Source: Methanotrichaceae archaeon
Lineage (GTDB): Archaea > Halobacteriota > Methanosarcinia > Methanotrichales > Methanotrichaceae
DNA length: 64,000 nt
NCBI GenBank assembly: GCA_013178225.1
Contig: JABLXE010000003.1
Coordinates: forward strand, 248,001 to 312,000
Direction of reading: 5' to 3'
Shown here: in pieces, positions 25,415 to 33,674 of the stretch
Layout of the letters: every line of letters starts with the position of its first letter
Position numbering within the stretch: the stretch's first letter is position 1
Notes under the pieces: model-generated
The model's input: the letters and a program-made list of their open reading frames with translations, nothing else
What the model was told of the DNA's origin: nothing
The model's database searches: none
Made by a program: the position numbers and the translations under genes

Positions 25415-26506
25415 CTAGGCGCGGACCTGACCGTCTCCGAGTTCGATTCTCAGGCCCCGGTTATCGACCCTGGTGGCAATCGCGATCTTCAGCCCCAGGG
25501 GCTCAATGAGCTTTGCTATCTCGCCTTCGCTGCGGTCGGTGACGACAGCAATGCTCGGCCCAACCGAACTCATCCCTGCGAACTCGATGCCGCTCCCGCG
25601 CAGCTGGCTCATGTAGCGGTAGATCTCAAAGCTGTGGTGCTCCACCTCAGCCCGCTTGGAGCCGCGAAACTCGATCTCCCAGATGACGTCGCCGATCTTT
25701 CGCAGGTCGCCTCTCTCCAGAGCGGGGATCAGGTCCATGAGCAGGAAGTAGGCTTTCATCTCCCGGTCCTGGTAATCCAGGTTTCGGGCCCGGTTCATGA
25801 GCAGGTCGAACTCGGATCTTCCGGCGGAGGAGACCGCGGTCGGGGGGATGATTACGAACACGTTCTGTTTCTCCGCGAAGGTGTGACGGTAGGCCAGCGC
25901 CAGCTCATCCCCGGTGATGACCATCCCGCCGTAGGTTGCAGCCGCGGGGCCGACGCCGGTCTCAAAGCCGAGAGCGACGCGCCCGTCTTCCGTCTCCTCC
26001 ACGTAGTTGTTCCCCAGCAGGAGGCGGATCTGCTCTGAACTCAGAGGCGATCCGAGCGAAGCGTTTACGCCGTGGCCTACAGCCAGCAGGACCGATCCCG
26101 TGGACCCCAGGCCTACGTGCTTTTTCTGGTGATCCCAGACCCTGATGCGAAAGCCGCCCTGATAGCCCAGCACGCGTCTTAGGACCTCCACGAAATGGCG
26201 GACCATGGGCTCGCGAGAATATTCTATCTCCAGGCCTGAAGGGATGCACTCCACCTCGGCTCCGCAGTATATCTGGATGGCGAAACCTAAACCGCCCCCT
26301 CCTGGGCGGTTGGGGGCGAAGCGGTTCATGTCCAGAACGGTCAGGTGAATTCTGCCCGGCACGGTAACTTTGACCGTCCCCGAGATGGGCTTGGGCAAAT
26401 ATCGGCTCTCCAGGCCCAGGGTGTTGATGTGTTCTCCGGGAAAAAAGGGCGAGAACTCGTACTCCACCAGGTCCAGGTCGCCGCCGCGTATCTTCATCTT
26501 GGCCAT
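25415..26506 (-). CDS. GHMP-fold beta-ribofuranosylaminobenzene 5'-phosphate synthase-like protein
   Basis: Family members condense p-aminobenzoate (or 4-hydroxybenzoate) with PRPP in the first committed step of methanopterin synthesis. This 363-residue protein has the diagnostic VTVPGRIHLTVLDMNRF near residue 44, a GHMP glycine-rich loop (KKHVGLGSTGSVLLAVGHG) and GFETGVGPAAATYGG. The frame is open upstream to an ATG at 26602, but ATG 26506 is preceded by GGAG at ideal spacing and begins MAKMKIRGGDLDLVEYEFSP, so the shorter form is chosen. The nearest TATA box (26762-26771) lies 256 bases upstream, with a possible gene remnant between. It could be a divergent paralog with another GHMP activity. 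Confidence 0.8.
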   Translation of the reverse strand: MAKMKIRGGDLDLVEYEFSPFFPGEHINTLGLESRYLPKPISGTVKVTVPGRIHLTVLDMNRFAPNRPGGGGLGFAIQIYCGAEVECIPSGLEIEYSREPMVRHFVEVLRRVLGYQGGFRIRVWDHQKKHVGLGSTGSVLLAVGHGVNASLGSPLSSEQIRLLLGNNYVEETEDGRVALGFETGVGPAAATYGGMVITGDELALAYRHTFAEKQNVFVIIPPTAVSSAGRSEFDLLMNRARNLDYQDREMKAYFLLMDLIPALERGDLRKIGDVIWEIEFRGSKRAEVEHHSFEIYRYMSQLRGSGIEFAGMSSVGPSIAVVTDRSEGEIAKLIEPLGLKIAIATRVDNRGLRIELGDGQVRA

Positions 26507-26636
26507 GTTCGTCTCCTTCACGAGCAGCAATCGAAAGTAGATGCTCTTTCCCGAGGCCGTGAGGGCAAGTCCATAAGCCACACTGCACCCCTCCAGGCGC
26601 ATCTCTTGAGACTGGGGTTTTCAGATCGTCGCCAGC

Positions 26637-26717
26637 CGCAATTCTGGTTACAATGGAGTCGATCCCCCGGCCTTTAGGCGCGGCGTGCGCAAAGAGCGCC
26701 ATCAGCTCCGCAACCAT
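26637..26717 (-). pseudogene. Possible N-terminal remnant of a DUF2148-type ferredoxin-domain gene
   Basis: Right after a good TATA box the minus strand encodes MVAELMALFAHAAPKGRGID followed by SIVTRIAAG. This resembles the N-terminal AAELMA..APKGRGVD..VT segment of DUF2148 proteins. The frame then continues without similarity into antisense of the synthase gene. No metal-binding C-terminal part is present. It may be the stump left by a deletion, placing the synthase behind another gene's promoter. The match is from memory and short. Confidence 0.3.
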
Positions 26718-26761
26718 CTCTACTGCCGTCTCTGCCGTGGAAGCAGTGATTTGGCGAAATT

Positions 26762-26771
26762 ATATTTATAG
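26762..26771 (-). promoter_or_regulatory. TATA box upstream of the methanopterin synthase-like gene
   Basis: The minus strand reads CTATAAATAT here, a good archaeal TATA box. The predicted start site (about 26738-26745) lies 230 bases before the supported start codon at 26506, an unusually long leader that contains the DUF2148-like stump. Confidence 0.45.
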
Positions 26772-26809
26772 ATGTGAGGAGAAAACCTAAAAGAGAACTC
26801 TCAAATTAT

Positions 26810-26868
26810 GGGGGAGCGAGGTGCTAGAAGCCCTCGTACCTCAGACAAAAGCTTAATTCTCGCCCCCC
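26810..26868 (-). other. Structured element downstream of the cold-shock gene
   Basis: GGGGG-A-GCGAG (26810-26820) pairs with CTCGC-CCCCC (26859-26868), giving ten base pairs with one bulge. Inside, GAGGTGC (26818-26824) can instead pair with GTACCTC (26836-26842), so the two stems compete for GAG. It lies 47 bases beyond the cold-shock stop codon and before the next promoter. It could be a 3'-UTR structure, a terminator or a small RNA. Confidence 0.4.
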
Positions 26869-26915
26869 AGGCCTGAATGGCTCAGCAGGGGCGCAAACTC
26901 TTGTATGCAGCAGAT

Positions 26916-27110
26916 CTATGCCTTTTCTACTTTGTCTGCCTTGGGGCCTCTTTCGCCCTCTACTCCTTCAAAGGTGACTTTATCGCCCTCGGCGATGGAA
27001 ACGCCGGGCTTCAGCCCGCTGGCGTGGACAAAATAGTCCTTTCCGTCGTCCCCAGTTATAAATCCGAAATGCTTGGTTCTGTTGAAAAACTTCACGGTAC
27101 CTGTAACCAT
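26916..27110 (-). CDS. Cold-shock domain protein (CspA family)
   Basis: This 64-residue single-domain nucleic-acid chaperone has both RNP motifs (KHFGFITG and DYFVHASGL; bacterial RNP2 is VFVHFS) on a five-stranded OB barrel, beginning MVTGTVKFFN. Bacterial Csps melt RNA structure at low temperature. In archaea they are patchy, known from some methanogens and haloarchaea, and thought to be acquired from bacteria. An A/T-rich leader (27111-27170) precedes it and a strong structured element follows. Confidence 0.94.
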   Translation of the reverse strand: MVTGTVKFFNRTKHFGFITGDDGKDYFVHASGLKPGVSIAEGDKVTFEGVEGERGPKADKVEKA

Positions 27111-27289
27111 TTTTTATTCCTCTGTAAGCTAACGAGAATATTAGCTTAATTAAAAGAGGTGCCCTTAACTCCTATTTAACCATTTCCTCAGGAAGATGGG
27201 GGATGAAATCCAAACGGGCCCCATCCAGCGGGTTTGCCGCCCTGAAAAGGAAAGAATAAAAAGATATTCATTCGGGACTGCCGGGAGAG

Positions 27290-27571
27290 CTACTTGCCGA
27301 ATAGCTTTTTGACCACCAGTGTAAGAATGGGGCTGCCCTCATCGATTACACTGGCGCTGTAGAGCCAGCCCTCGAACTTGGGAAGAGATCCCTTGACCAT
27401 TATGGCTCTCCCCTCGAGATTGGTGAGGCTTATTTCATGCTGTATGACCGCATCCGTCTCGGGAATGGCAGGATGTTCCACCCGGGTCAGCTTGACCGAA
27501 CAGCAGCCTGCAGCCTCTGGTATCAGGACGGTAAAGCGGCCGTTCTCAACGATTCCCAGAAAATTGTCCAT
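27290..27571 (-). CDS. Hypothetical protein, 93 residues
   Basis: This small soluble protein is not recognised. It is predominantly beta with a hydrophobic centre (GRFTVLIPEAAGCCSVKLTR, then LEGRAIMVKGSLPKFEGWLY) and a C-terminal strand-turn (SPILTLVVKKLFGK). The middle segment loosely resembles OB-fold or lipocalin-like strands, but no signature is present. It starts at ATG 27571 after an AT-rich region with no ribosome binding site. Codon use is typical of the genome. Confidence 0.65.
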   Translation of the reverse strand: MDNFLGIVENGRFTVLIPEAAGCCSVKLTRVEHPAIPETDAVIQHEISLTNLEGRAIMVKGSLPKFEGWLYSASVIDEGSPILTLVVKKLFGK

Positions 27572-27822
27572 TTTTGTTCACCATAATTAGATAGATTTTC
27601 TTGACTAATATAATTTGCGCACATTTGCGCCAAATCGCTCATGTAATTCAGCCATAACTCAGCCCCCAGATCGGTTCAGCGCCATTACTATCGGGATGAT
27701 TTTTCAATTGATCTCATCAGGGCCTGCGGGCCGTGCGGCCTATGCGATGCTACCAAAAAAGCCAGCCCCAGGGCCGGAAAAATAAACAGGACCCTACAGT
27801 CCGAAACAAAAGGCTTTGCCTA

Positions 27823-27894
27823 TGGACTTGGCGGGATTCGGACCCGCGGCCTCCGCCTTGCGAAGGCGGCGATCTACCACTGATCTACAAGCCC
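27823..27894 (-). tRNA. tRNA-Ala (CGC)
   Basis: A complete cloverleaf of 72 nt. The acceptor GGGCTTG pairs with CAAGTCC and contains the G3-U70 wobble that identifies tRNA-Ala. The anticodon stem CCGCC/GGCGG encloses TTCGCAA, anticodon CGC. The T arm is GCGGG-TCCGAAT-CCCGC, with discriminator A. CCA is not encoded. It lies only 17 bases downstream of the aEF-1B gene on the same strand and is probably on the same transcript or driven by a promoter inside that gene. Confidence 0.97.
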
Positions 27895-27911
27895 CAAAAA
27901 CATTAAAAAGT

Positions 27912-28175
27912 TTAGAGCAGGCCTACTTCTTCGACTTCGACCGACTCCACTCCGGGAACAGCCGCAAAGGCCTTCTCGGTATCATCAGTGCCGACTTTAT
28001 CTCCCTGAATGGTCACGACGATTAACGCCTTAAGACCAAAGGCAATGGGCATTTCTTCCATGGCATGCAGCCTGGCATAGCTTGGAACGACTGCCTTTAT
28101 GCCCTCTTTCAATGTGTTCAGATCCACGTCTGTACTCTCAGGCATGACCCGGGTCCTTACCGCTACCTCACCCAT
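27912..28175 (-). CDS. ef1b: Translation elongation factor aEF-1 beta
   Basis: This 87-residue guanine nucleotide exchange factor for aEF-1alpha has the archaeal-length single domain. The signature regions are [36 protein letters not shown] and the C-terminal [13 protein letters not shown]. The ribosome binding site GAGGTG overlaps the stop codon of the zinc-ribbon gene just upstream (11 bases between coding regions). Zinc-ribbon protein plus aEF-1B is a widely conserved archaeal pair. Confidence 0.96.
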   Translation of the reverse strand: MGEVAVRTRVMPESTDVDLNTLKEGIKAVVPSYARLHAMEEMPIAFGLKALIVVTIQGDKVGTDDTEKAFAAVPGVESVEVEEVGLL

Positions 28176-28186
28176 GCAAATTCACC

Positions 28187-28357
28187 TCACGGACCTGTGA
28201 AACCGCATACTTTGCAGGTATAGGCATTGCTTTGCTTTTTGCATCTGTTGCACCGGGCAATAACTGTGCCGCAGCTGGGACACGGAAACTTCGCTCCGCC
28301 AACTCCGGTTAGGGTTATGCCGCATGAAATGCATCTCTCTGGCGTTTCTTCCTTCAT
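28187..28357 (-). CDS. Small zinc-ribbon protein (HVO_2753 family)
   Basis: This 56-residue protein consists almost wholly of four CxxC knuckles: CISCG, CPSCG, CNRCK and CKVCG. They form two zinc-binding sites. It is conserved in euryarchaea upstream of aEF-1B, as here. The haloarchaeal homologue is a two-zinc-finger protein linked to swarming and biofilm formation. The start ATG 28357 has GAGGAT just upstream. It belongs to the minus-strand unit zinc ribbon, aEF-1B, tRNA-Ala. It is short enough to be missed easily; the cysteine pattern and the conserved neighbour make it convincing. Confidence 0.93.
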   Translation of the reverse strand: MKEETPERCISCGITLTGVGGAKFPCPSCGTVIARCNRCKKQSNAYTCKVCGFTGP

Positions 28358-28432
28358 GGTATCCTCTGGGTGTTGATGTATCTCCCTGTATAAACTTTCC
28401 CGTACGTCTGAACCGCTCGGGAGTCTTGCATC

Positions 28433-29041
28433 TCATCCTTTTATAACTGTTCCGCCCCGGCCGCATTTCAGGGACCTGACGAACTCCTGTGCACGGCGGC
28501 CGTCAAGCACCCAGCAGCTGCGCCCCTCCAGGAGATGAAGCGCGCCCTGATCGATGCAGCTGTCCCGTCCCAGGAGCGATGATGCAGGGATCTCGGCGGC
28601 CAGCCGGCCATCTACCACCACTCCGCCTACATTGGTGGCCTTGATCAGGGGTGCATCAAGCCTGCGCGCCACCCATGCCGCTATCGAGTCCGAGGTGTAA
28701 TCCCAGCTGTGCTCGATTCCCCGGTCATCCTCCCGCAGGGCCTGATAGGGCAAAAGGACCTCCAGGCCCTCGCTCCTTCTGATCTCCGTGGTGAGGCCCG
28801 CCAGGCATCCGTCCGCCAGGAAGTAGGCGTACTGCTCCATAGCCAGAACCGCCATCCAGTGCGCGGCCTCCTGCGATAGACGGTGGCGGGAGTACAGGTC
28901 CCGCACCAGGTCGGCCATGGGACCGCCACCCGGAACCACCAGAAAGCTGTAGCCTTCGGCAGCGAGGCCGGATAGAGAACCCATCAGAGCCCGCGACGAA
29001 TCGATCAGACTTCCTCCGATCTTCAGCACATAGAAGGGCAT
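28433..29041 (-). CDS. mfnE: Amino acid kinase family protein, MfnE-like (methanofuran biosynthesis)
   Basis: This 202-residue protein has an amino-acid-kinase fold. It begins MPFYVLKIGGSLIDSSRAL, has the phosphate-binding LVVPGGGPMADLVRD near residue 40, then SWDYTSDSIAAWVARRLDA and LIKATNVGGVVV. MfnE phosphorylates [5-(aminomethyl)furan-3-yl]methyl phosphate to the diphosphate during methanofuran assembly. Length and motifs fit MfnE rather than aspartokinase or UMP kinase. The frame extends upstream to 29140, but the family N-terminus is at 29041. No ribosome binding site is visible, so the gene may be leaderless. Confidence 0.82.
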   Translation of the reverse strand: MPFYVLKIGGSLIDSSRALMGSLSGLAAEGYSFLVVPGGGPMADLVRDLYSRHRLSQEAAHWMAVLAMEQYAYFLADGCLAGLTTEIRRSEGLEVLLPYQALREDDRGIEHSWDYTSDSIAAWVARRLDAPLIKATNVGGVVVDGRLAAEIPASSLLGRDSCIDQGALHLLEGRSCWVLDGRRAQEFVRSLKCGRGGTVIKG

Positions 29042-29251
29042 GAGGAGATAGGTTAGCTCAAAACACCTATTTGAGGCCCGCTCACGTGAGGAGGCGCAGG
29101 TTATAAGTTGAAGCAGATTTCTCCTAAAGAAAATAACCAAAGGCCGATTGGATGTAGGGTAAGGAGGGATGCTTCACCTAATCGACCTTTGACGTACAGA
29201 GGCACGTTGCATGTCGCACATAAGCCTTGCGGTTGCCTCAGAGGCCGTTTC

Positions 29252-29665
29252 ATGAAGACCCCGCTTTTGGCAGCAGATGCCGTAATACTCTACGCCGAGG
29301 GCCTGGTTCTCATAAGGAGGGACAATCCTCCGTTCGAAGGCTGCTATGCCCTTCCGGGTGGTTTTGTGGAGGTGGGAGAGACCGTGGAGGAGGCGGCGAA
29401 GAGAGAGGCCAGAGAGGAGACCGGGCTGGACATCGAGCTACTGGGGCTGGTGGGAATTTACTCCGACCCTGGCCGGGACCCGAGAGGCCACGTGGTATCT
29501 GCAGCCTACCTGGCCCAGGGCCGGGGAGAGATGAAAGTGGGATCTGACGCCCGCTCTGTTGCGGTTTTCTCCCTGGATGATCTCCCCTCTTTGGCCTTCG
29601 ATCACCAAAAGATAATCAGCGATGCGCTGATCTTCCGCGACTCACTTCTTCGGCGGTCGAATTAA
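29252..29665 (+). CDS. Nudix hydrolase
   Basis: This 137-residue pyrophosphohydrolase has a perfect Nudix box, GGFVEVGETVEEAAKREA then REETGLD (residues about 38-62), with all metal-binding glutamates. The N-terminus LAADAVILYAEGLVLIRRDN and IYSDPGRDPRGHVVSAAYLA resemble the ADP-ribose pyrophosphatase-like group. The substrate is not determined by sequence. ATG 29252 is supported by GAGG 9 bases upstream; the open frame further upstream (to 29108) has no similarity to the family. Confidence 0.92.
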   Translation: MKTPLLAADAVILYAEGLVLIRRDNPPFEGCYALPGGFVEVGETVEEAAKREAREETGLDIELLGLVGIYSDPGRDPRGHVVSAAYLAQGRGEMKVGSDARSVAVFSLDDLPSLAFDHQKIISDALIFRDSLLRRSN

Positions 29666-29758
29666 GACAGAGCGGATCGTGGCGAAGCGATCTGCTCCAC
29701 CCGGCATCTTAAAGAGCGTGCAGCTCATGGCATAGCCCGCTGATTTAGGAGATGTGCA

Positions 29759-31438
29759 ATGGCCGAGACGAGAGAGCTCATTGAGAAGTATGCGCTGCAA
29801 AACGCGGTGAAGTACAACCTGGCCCCCAATGCCGGAGCGGTCATGGGAAAGCTGATGGGAGAGCACCCTGAGCTTCGAGCCCAGGCCAAGGAAGTCAATC
29901 CTCTGGTGAAGGAGGTCCTGGCCGAGATCGCAAAGATGAGCCCTGAAGAGTGGAAGGAGCGGCTGGAGAAAATCGCGCCCGAGCTTCTCCAGGAGCTGTC
30001 CGTTCGCAAGGAACCGGCCAAGGGTCTGCCGCCTCTCGAAGGAGCTGATGGCGGGGTGGTGATGCGCTTTGCCCCCAACCCCAACGGCCCTCCCACTCTC
30101 GGAAGCGCGAGGGGGATCATCGTCAACTCCGAGTACGTAAAGAAGTACGGCGGCAGGTTCCTGATCCGCTTCGACGACACCGATCCGGTGAAGAAGAGAC
30201 CCATGCCCGAGGCCTACGGCTGGTACCTGGAGGACTGCGCCTGGCTGGGTGCAGTGCCGGACCAGGTGATCACCGCCAGCGAGAGGGTTGCGTCTTACTA
30301 CGGGATAGCCGAGGAGCTGATCCGACGCGGCGGAGCCTACGTCTGCGGCTGCGCACAGGAGACCTTCAAGGAGCTGAAGGACAAGGGAAGGCCCTGTCCG
30401 CACCGCGATCAACCGGTGGAGATGAACCTGGACCTGTGGAAGAAGATGCTTTCCGGAGAGCTTTCCGAGGGCCAGGCGGTGCTGAGGGTCAAGACCGACA
30501 TGTCGCACAAGGACCCGGCCATACGCGACTGGGCGGCTTTTAGAATCGTGACCACGCCGCATCCCCTGGCCGGATCCAAATACCGGGTGTGGCCGCTCCT
30601 GGACTTCGAGTCAGCGGTGGAAGACCACCTGCTGGGGGTGACCCACATCCTGCGCGGAAAAGACCTGATGGACAGCGAGAGGAGGCAGGGCTACCTCTAC
30701 CGGCATCTGGGCTGGGAGTATCCCAGGGTGGTCCACTGGGGAAGGATCAAGATTCACCAGTTCGGGTCGTTTAGCACCAGCAAGCTCCGGCGGGCCATCG
30801 AGGCCGGCGAGTACACGGGCTGGGACGACCCGCGTGTCCCGACGGTGCGGGCCATGCGCTGCCGGGGAATCCAGGCCGAGGCCCTGAGGAAGTTCATGAT
30901 CGACCTGGGTGTGGGCGAGACCGACATCAGCATCAGCATGGATTCCATCTACGCCGAGAACCGCAAGATCGTGGACCCAATCGCCAACCGCTACTTCTTC
31001 GTCTGGGACCCGGTGGCTCTCGAGATCGAGGGAGAGGCCCCGGCCGTGGCTTACGCGCCGCTTCATCCGGCAATCGACCGGGGTGAGCGGGCAATTCCCG
31101 CCGGAAACTCGGTCTTCATCTGCAGAAGCGACCTGGAGGGCCTGAAACCCGGAGACCGGGTCCGCCTGAAGGACTTCTGCAACCTGGAGATCCTGGAGAC
31201 TGAGCCTGCCAGAGCTCGCTTCCTGGGAAAAGAGGTGGGCAAGAAGATGAAGATCATTCACTGGGCCCCCAAGAACGGCCTGCCGGTGAAGGTCCTGGGG
31301 CCGGAGGGAGTCGATGAGGGACTCGGCGAAGAAGGAATCGCCGGAGAGCTGAACCGGGTGGTGCAGTTCGAGCGCTACGGGTTCGTGCGTATCAACCGGC
31401 TGGGCGAGCCGATCGTGGCGTACTTCGCACACCGCTGA
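29759..31438 (+). CDS. gltX: Glutamyl-tRNA synthetase, archaeal type
   Basis: This 559-residue synthetase charges tRNA-Glu, probably also tRNA-Gln for later amidation. The archaeal N-terminal extension covers about residues 1-100. The class I catalytic core starts at MRFAPNPNGPPTLGSARG, where the HIGH signature reads TLGS. FDDTDPVKKRPMPEAYGWYL, LRGKDLMDSE and the KMSKS-equivalent FSTSKLRRAIEAG follow, then the beta-barrel anticodon domain of the archaeal/eukaryotic GlnRS-like type. The altered HIGH motif is the only oddity and the rest is well preserved, so I take the enzyme as active. The convergent prenyltransferase gene ends 15 bases after its stop. Confidence 0.95.
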   Translation: MAETRELIEKYALQNAVKYNLAPNAGAVMGKLMGEHPELRAQAKEVNPLVKEVLAEIAKMSPEEWKERLEKIAPELLQELSVRKEPAKGLPPLEGADGGVVMRFAPNPNGPPTLGSARGIIVNSEYVKKYGGRFLIRFDDTDPVKKRPMPEAYGWYLEDCAWLGAVPDQVITASERVASYYGIAEELIRRGGAYVCGCAQETFKELKDKGRPCPHRDQPVEMNLDLWKKMLSGELSEGQAVLRVKTDMSHKDPAIRDWAAFRIVTTPHPLAGSKYRVWPLLDFESAVEDHLLGVTHILRGKDLMDSERRQGYLYRHLGWEYPRVVHWGRIKIHQFGSFSTSKLRRAIEAGEYTGWDDPRVPTVRAMRCRGIQAEALRKFMIDLGVGETDISISMDSIYAENRKIVDPIANRYFFVWDPVALEIEGEAPAVAYAPLHPAIDRGERAIPAGNSVFICRSDLEGLKPGDRVRLKDFCNLEILETEPARARFLGKEVGKKMKIIHWAPKNGLPVKVLGPEGVDEGLGEEGIAGELNRVVQFERYGFVRINRLGEPIVAYFAHR

Positions 31439-31453
31439 ATAAAAACAGGCTCT

Positions 31454-32269
31454 TCAGATCAGATTTTGCAGGGCACCCGCCAAAAACGCCACCAGCGCCA
31501 CCGCCATGCCCTGCTTCAGCGCCTTTTGTGCGCCGGAGGAATCGCCCTTCAGGATTTTGGCCGTGGACCACAGCAGCAGCAGATCTGCGACCGCAACGAT
31601 TGCCAGGTAAGCCGTCCCAAAGGGAGCCAGAAAGCTCAGGGCCACCGCTATGAGGGAAAAGATTGCGGCCAGGACTGAGGAGACCCTTTCTCCGGCCAGG
31701 ATGGGAAGAGTCCGGGCTCCACCCTGGCGGTCTCCCTCCAGGTCCTCGATGTCCTTGGCGATCTCCCGGCTCATGGTGGCCAGAAGGGAGAGCGAGAAGG
31801 GCACGAAGTTGGAGTAGATGCCCTCCAGCCCGAACGCCGCTCCGCCGAAGATGAAGGTGGACCCGGTGAGGTAGGCCACACAGACGTTTCCCGCCAGAGG
31901 CGTGGCCTTGAGGTTCCGGGCGTAAAAGAAGAGCAGAAGCGAGTTCAATATGCCGATGGCCAGGCAGATCTGGTTCACTAGGGCAGCCAGAACGCATCCC
32001 GATAGAAAGAGCACTGATGACCAGGCCATCGCCCCCCGGGGGCTGATGCGGCCGCTGGGAATTGGCCGCCCGGGCCGGTTCACACGATCTATCTCCCGGT
32101 CGTAGTAATCGTTGACCGCGTTTCCGGCTCCGGTCACCAGAAAGACGGCCAGGAAGATGAGGGCTCCGGTCTCCAGGTCCCGTCCTCCAGCTATCAAGAG
32201 GCCGATGATGGAGGCTGCAGCCGCCATGAGACAGTTGAACGGACGCAGAATCTCCAGCCATGCCTTCAA
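31454..32269 (-). CDS. Geranylgeranylglycerol-phosphate geranylgeranyltransferase (UbiA family)
   Basis: This 271-residue integral membrane prenyltransferase adds the second geranylgeranyl chain to make digeranylgeranylglyceryl phosphate, the core archaeal lipid. It has about eight or nine transmembrane helices. Both aspartate-rich sites of UbiA enzymes are visible: NDYYDREIDRVNRPGRPIPS near residue 52 and AKDIEDLEGDRQGGARTLP near residue 170. The N-terminus LEILRPFNCLMAAAASIIG is typical of DGGGP synthases. The start at 32269 lies 24 bases after the HTH gene stop, so the two genes may share a transcript. Confidence 0.93.
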   Translation of the reverse strand: MKAWLEILRPFNCLMAAAASIIGLLIAGGRDLETGALIFLAVFLVTGAGNAVNDYYDREIDRVNRPGRPIPSGRISPRGAMAWSSVLFLSGCVLAALVNQICLAIGILNSLLLFFYARNLKATPLAGNVCVAYLTGSTFIFGGAAFGLEGIYSNFVPFSLSLLATMSREIAKDIEDLEGDRQGGARTLPILAGERVSSVLAAIFSLIAVALSFLAPFGTAYLAIVAVADLLLLWSTAKILKGDSSGAQKALKQGMAVALVAFLAGALQNLI

Positions 32270-32293
32270 TTGATCAAGTCCCCTGCGGCCGTT

Positions 32294-32644
32294 TCAGTTG
32301 TCGATGCCGCGTATCAGGTATAGCACATAGATCTCAGTTAAGTATCTGTCGATGTTTTGGGAGAGCTGTCCCTGCCAAGCCCTGGACTTTTCAGCGATCT
32401 GCAAGAGATAGGTGCTGCGGTTTCCATTCGCTGGCCGCTCCCGGTAGATCAGGCCGGAGCTGACAAGCTTGCGGACAATTCTCGAGCAGGTGTTGCTCTC
32501 AATTCCCATGATCTTCCAGAGGTCGGACTGAAGCAGGCCACTGGAGCTTCCGGCTATCAGCTCCAGCGCCTGGTCCTGCAAAGACGGTGCAGCCCGATTT
32601 GCGGCCTTGGCAACCTTTCCCGACATCGCGACCCCGGCATCCAT
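32294..32644 (-). CDS. Winged helix-turn-helix regulator (MarR/Lrp-like)
   Basis: This 116-residue protein has one winged-helix domain. ALELIAGSSSGLLQSDLWKI is the first helix, followed by GIESNTCSRIVRKLVSSGLI as recognition helix, and a wing containing RERPANGNRSTYLLQ. A C-terminal helix (SQNIDRYLTEIYVLYLIRGI) could dimerise. An internal Met (MSGKVAKAANRA, 32626) is an alternative start. It precedes the prenyltransferase gene on the same strand. Similar regulators are common in Methanosarcinales; its target is unknown. Confidence 0.72.
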   Translation of the reverse strand: MDAGVAMSGKVAKAANRAAPSLQDQALELIAGSSSGLLQSDLWKIMGIESNTCSRIVRKLVSSGLIYRERPANGNRSTYLLQIAEKSRAWQGQLSQNIDRYLTEIYVLYLIRGIDN

Positions 32645-32861
32645 AAACGAAACTTATATTATTTTAATCTAAAGTCATGAACATCTATCGTATAAATCTT
32701 TTGTGCAAATCCACACCTTTTTGGAAAATAATTAGGCAGATATACGCTGAAAAACCAGATCATTTCTGGAAAATCAATTTTATACAAAAATAGGATGAAG
32801 AATGAAGATAGTAGTAACTTCATTTCTCTGGCCCCGTCAGATGCCGGCTGCGGAGAACCGC

Positions 32862-33668
32862 TCAGGGAACGGGAAAGCGGGAGCGGATCTCCTTGCTCCT
32901 GAGAACCGGCAGGCCCAGTTCCTGGAGAAGATCCGAAATTCTCGTTTTCTGAGCCGACCGGAGTGACTTTTTATCCATGAAGGCGTAGCCGGCTCCCGAT
33001 CTTTCGCGTGCCAGGAGAAGAACTTCCCCGTCCAGCATATCCACCTGGTAGCTGGAGAACATGTGACCGAAAGCGATCTCCGCCTCGGACATCAGGCCGG
33101 TCTGTCTGGATACGTAGTGGCCGCCGCCGAACCCCAGGAAGACAGGAAGGCTGAGAATCTCCAGGTCGAGGATGGACCTGGCCACGACCTCTCCCAGCAC
33201 CGGGTCGGACCACTGCTCTGCTGTGCTTCCGATCTCGGCGAAGAACGAGGGCGTCTTTACCTCTGTTGGCCCGTGATGGGTGGCCTCCGCTGATATTTCG
33301 AAGCCTTCGGGAGCGAGTTTTCGCAGATTGGCCAGAAACGACCGAAGTGCGGCCGGAGCAGCGGCTGCAAGTTCCATTTTTTCGTCCACCATCTGGCCGG
33401 TGAAGTGTCCGCCCAACCAGGGCGTCCCGCTCCTGGCCTCGTGCCGGGAGGCAAAGACCAATACATCCGGAACGATCCCCAGCTCCTCCAGCCGCCGGTC
33501 CAGGCCGTCCTGTTTGGTCTGCCTTCCGTCGTGGATTATCAGGGACCTGCTTCCGGACCGCCGGTAGCCTTCAAATTCCGTCCAGCGCTCCATCTCCAGC
33601 AGCCGCAACGCTATATTCCGGCTGGCCGGGTCTGCAGTCGTGCAGACGATGGCTACCTCGCCCTTCAT
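32862..33668 (-). CDS. dtdA: D-aminoacyl-tRNA deacylase (archaeal/plant DTD2)
   Basis: This enzyme hydrolyses D-aminoacyl-tRNAs so that D-amino acids do not enter translation. At 268 residues it is normal for archaeal DtdA. Family motifs include VLVFASRHEARSGTPWLGGH, TGQM, ATHHGPTEVKTPSFFAEIGS, VVARSILDLE and FGGGHYVSRQ, carrying the conserved histidines thought to be at the active site. Its first codon is 6 bases after the stop of the upstream double-HTH regulator, suggesting one transcript. Confidence 0.94.
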   Translation of the reverse strand: MKGEVAIVCTTADPASRNIALRLLEMERWTEFEGYRRSGSRSLIIHDGRQTKQDGLDRRLEELGIVPDVLVFASRHEARSGTPWLGGHFTGQMVDEKMELAAAAPAALRSFLANLRKLAPEGFEISAEATHHGPTEVKTPSFFAEIGSTAEQWSDPVLGEVVARSILDLEILSLPVFLGFGGGHYVSRQTGLMSEAEIAFGHMFSSYQVDMLDGEVLLLARERSGAGYAFMDKKSLRSAQKTRISDLLQELGLPVLRSKEIRSRFPVP

Positions 33669-33674
33669 TGGCCT

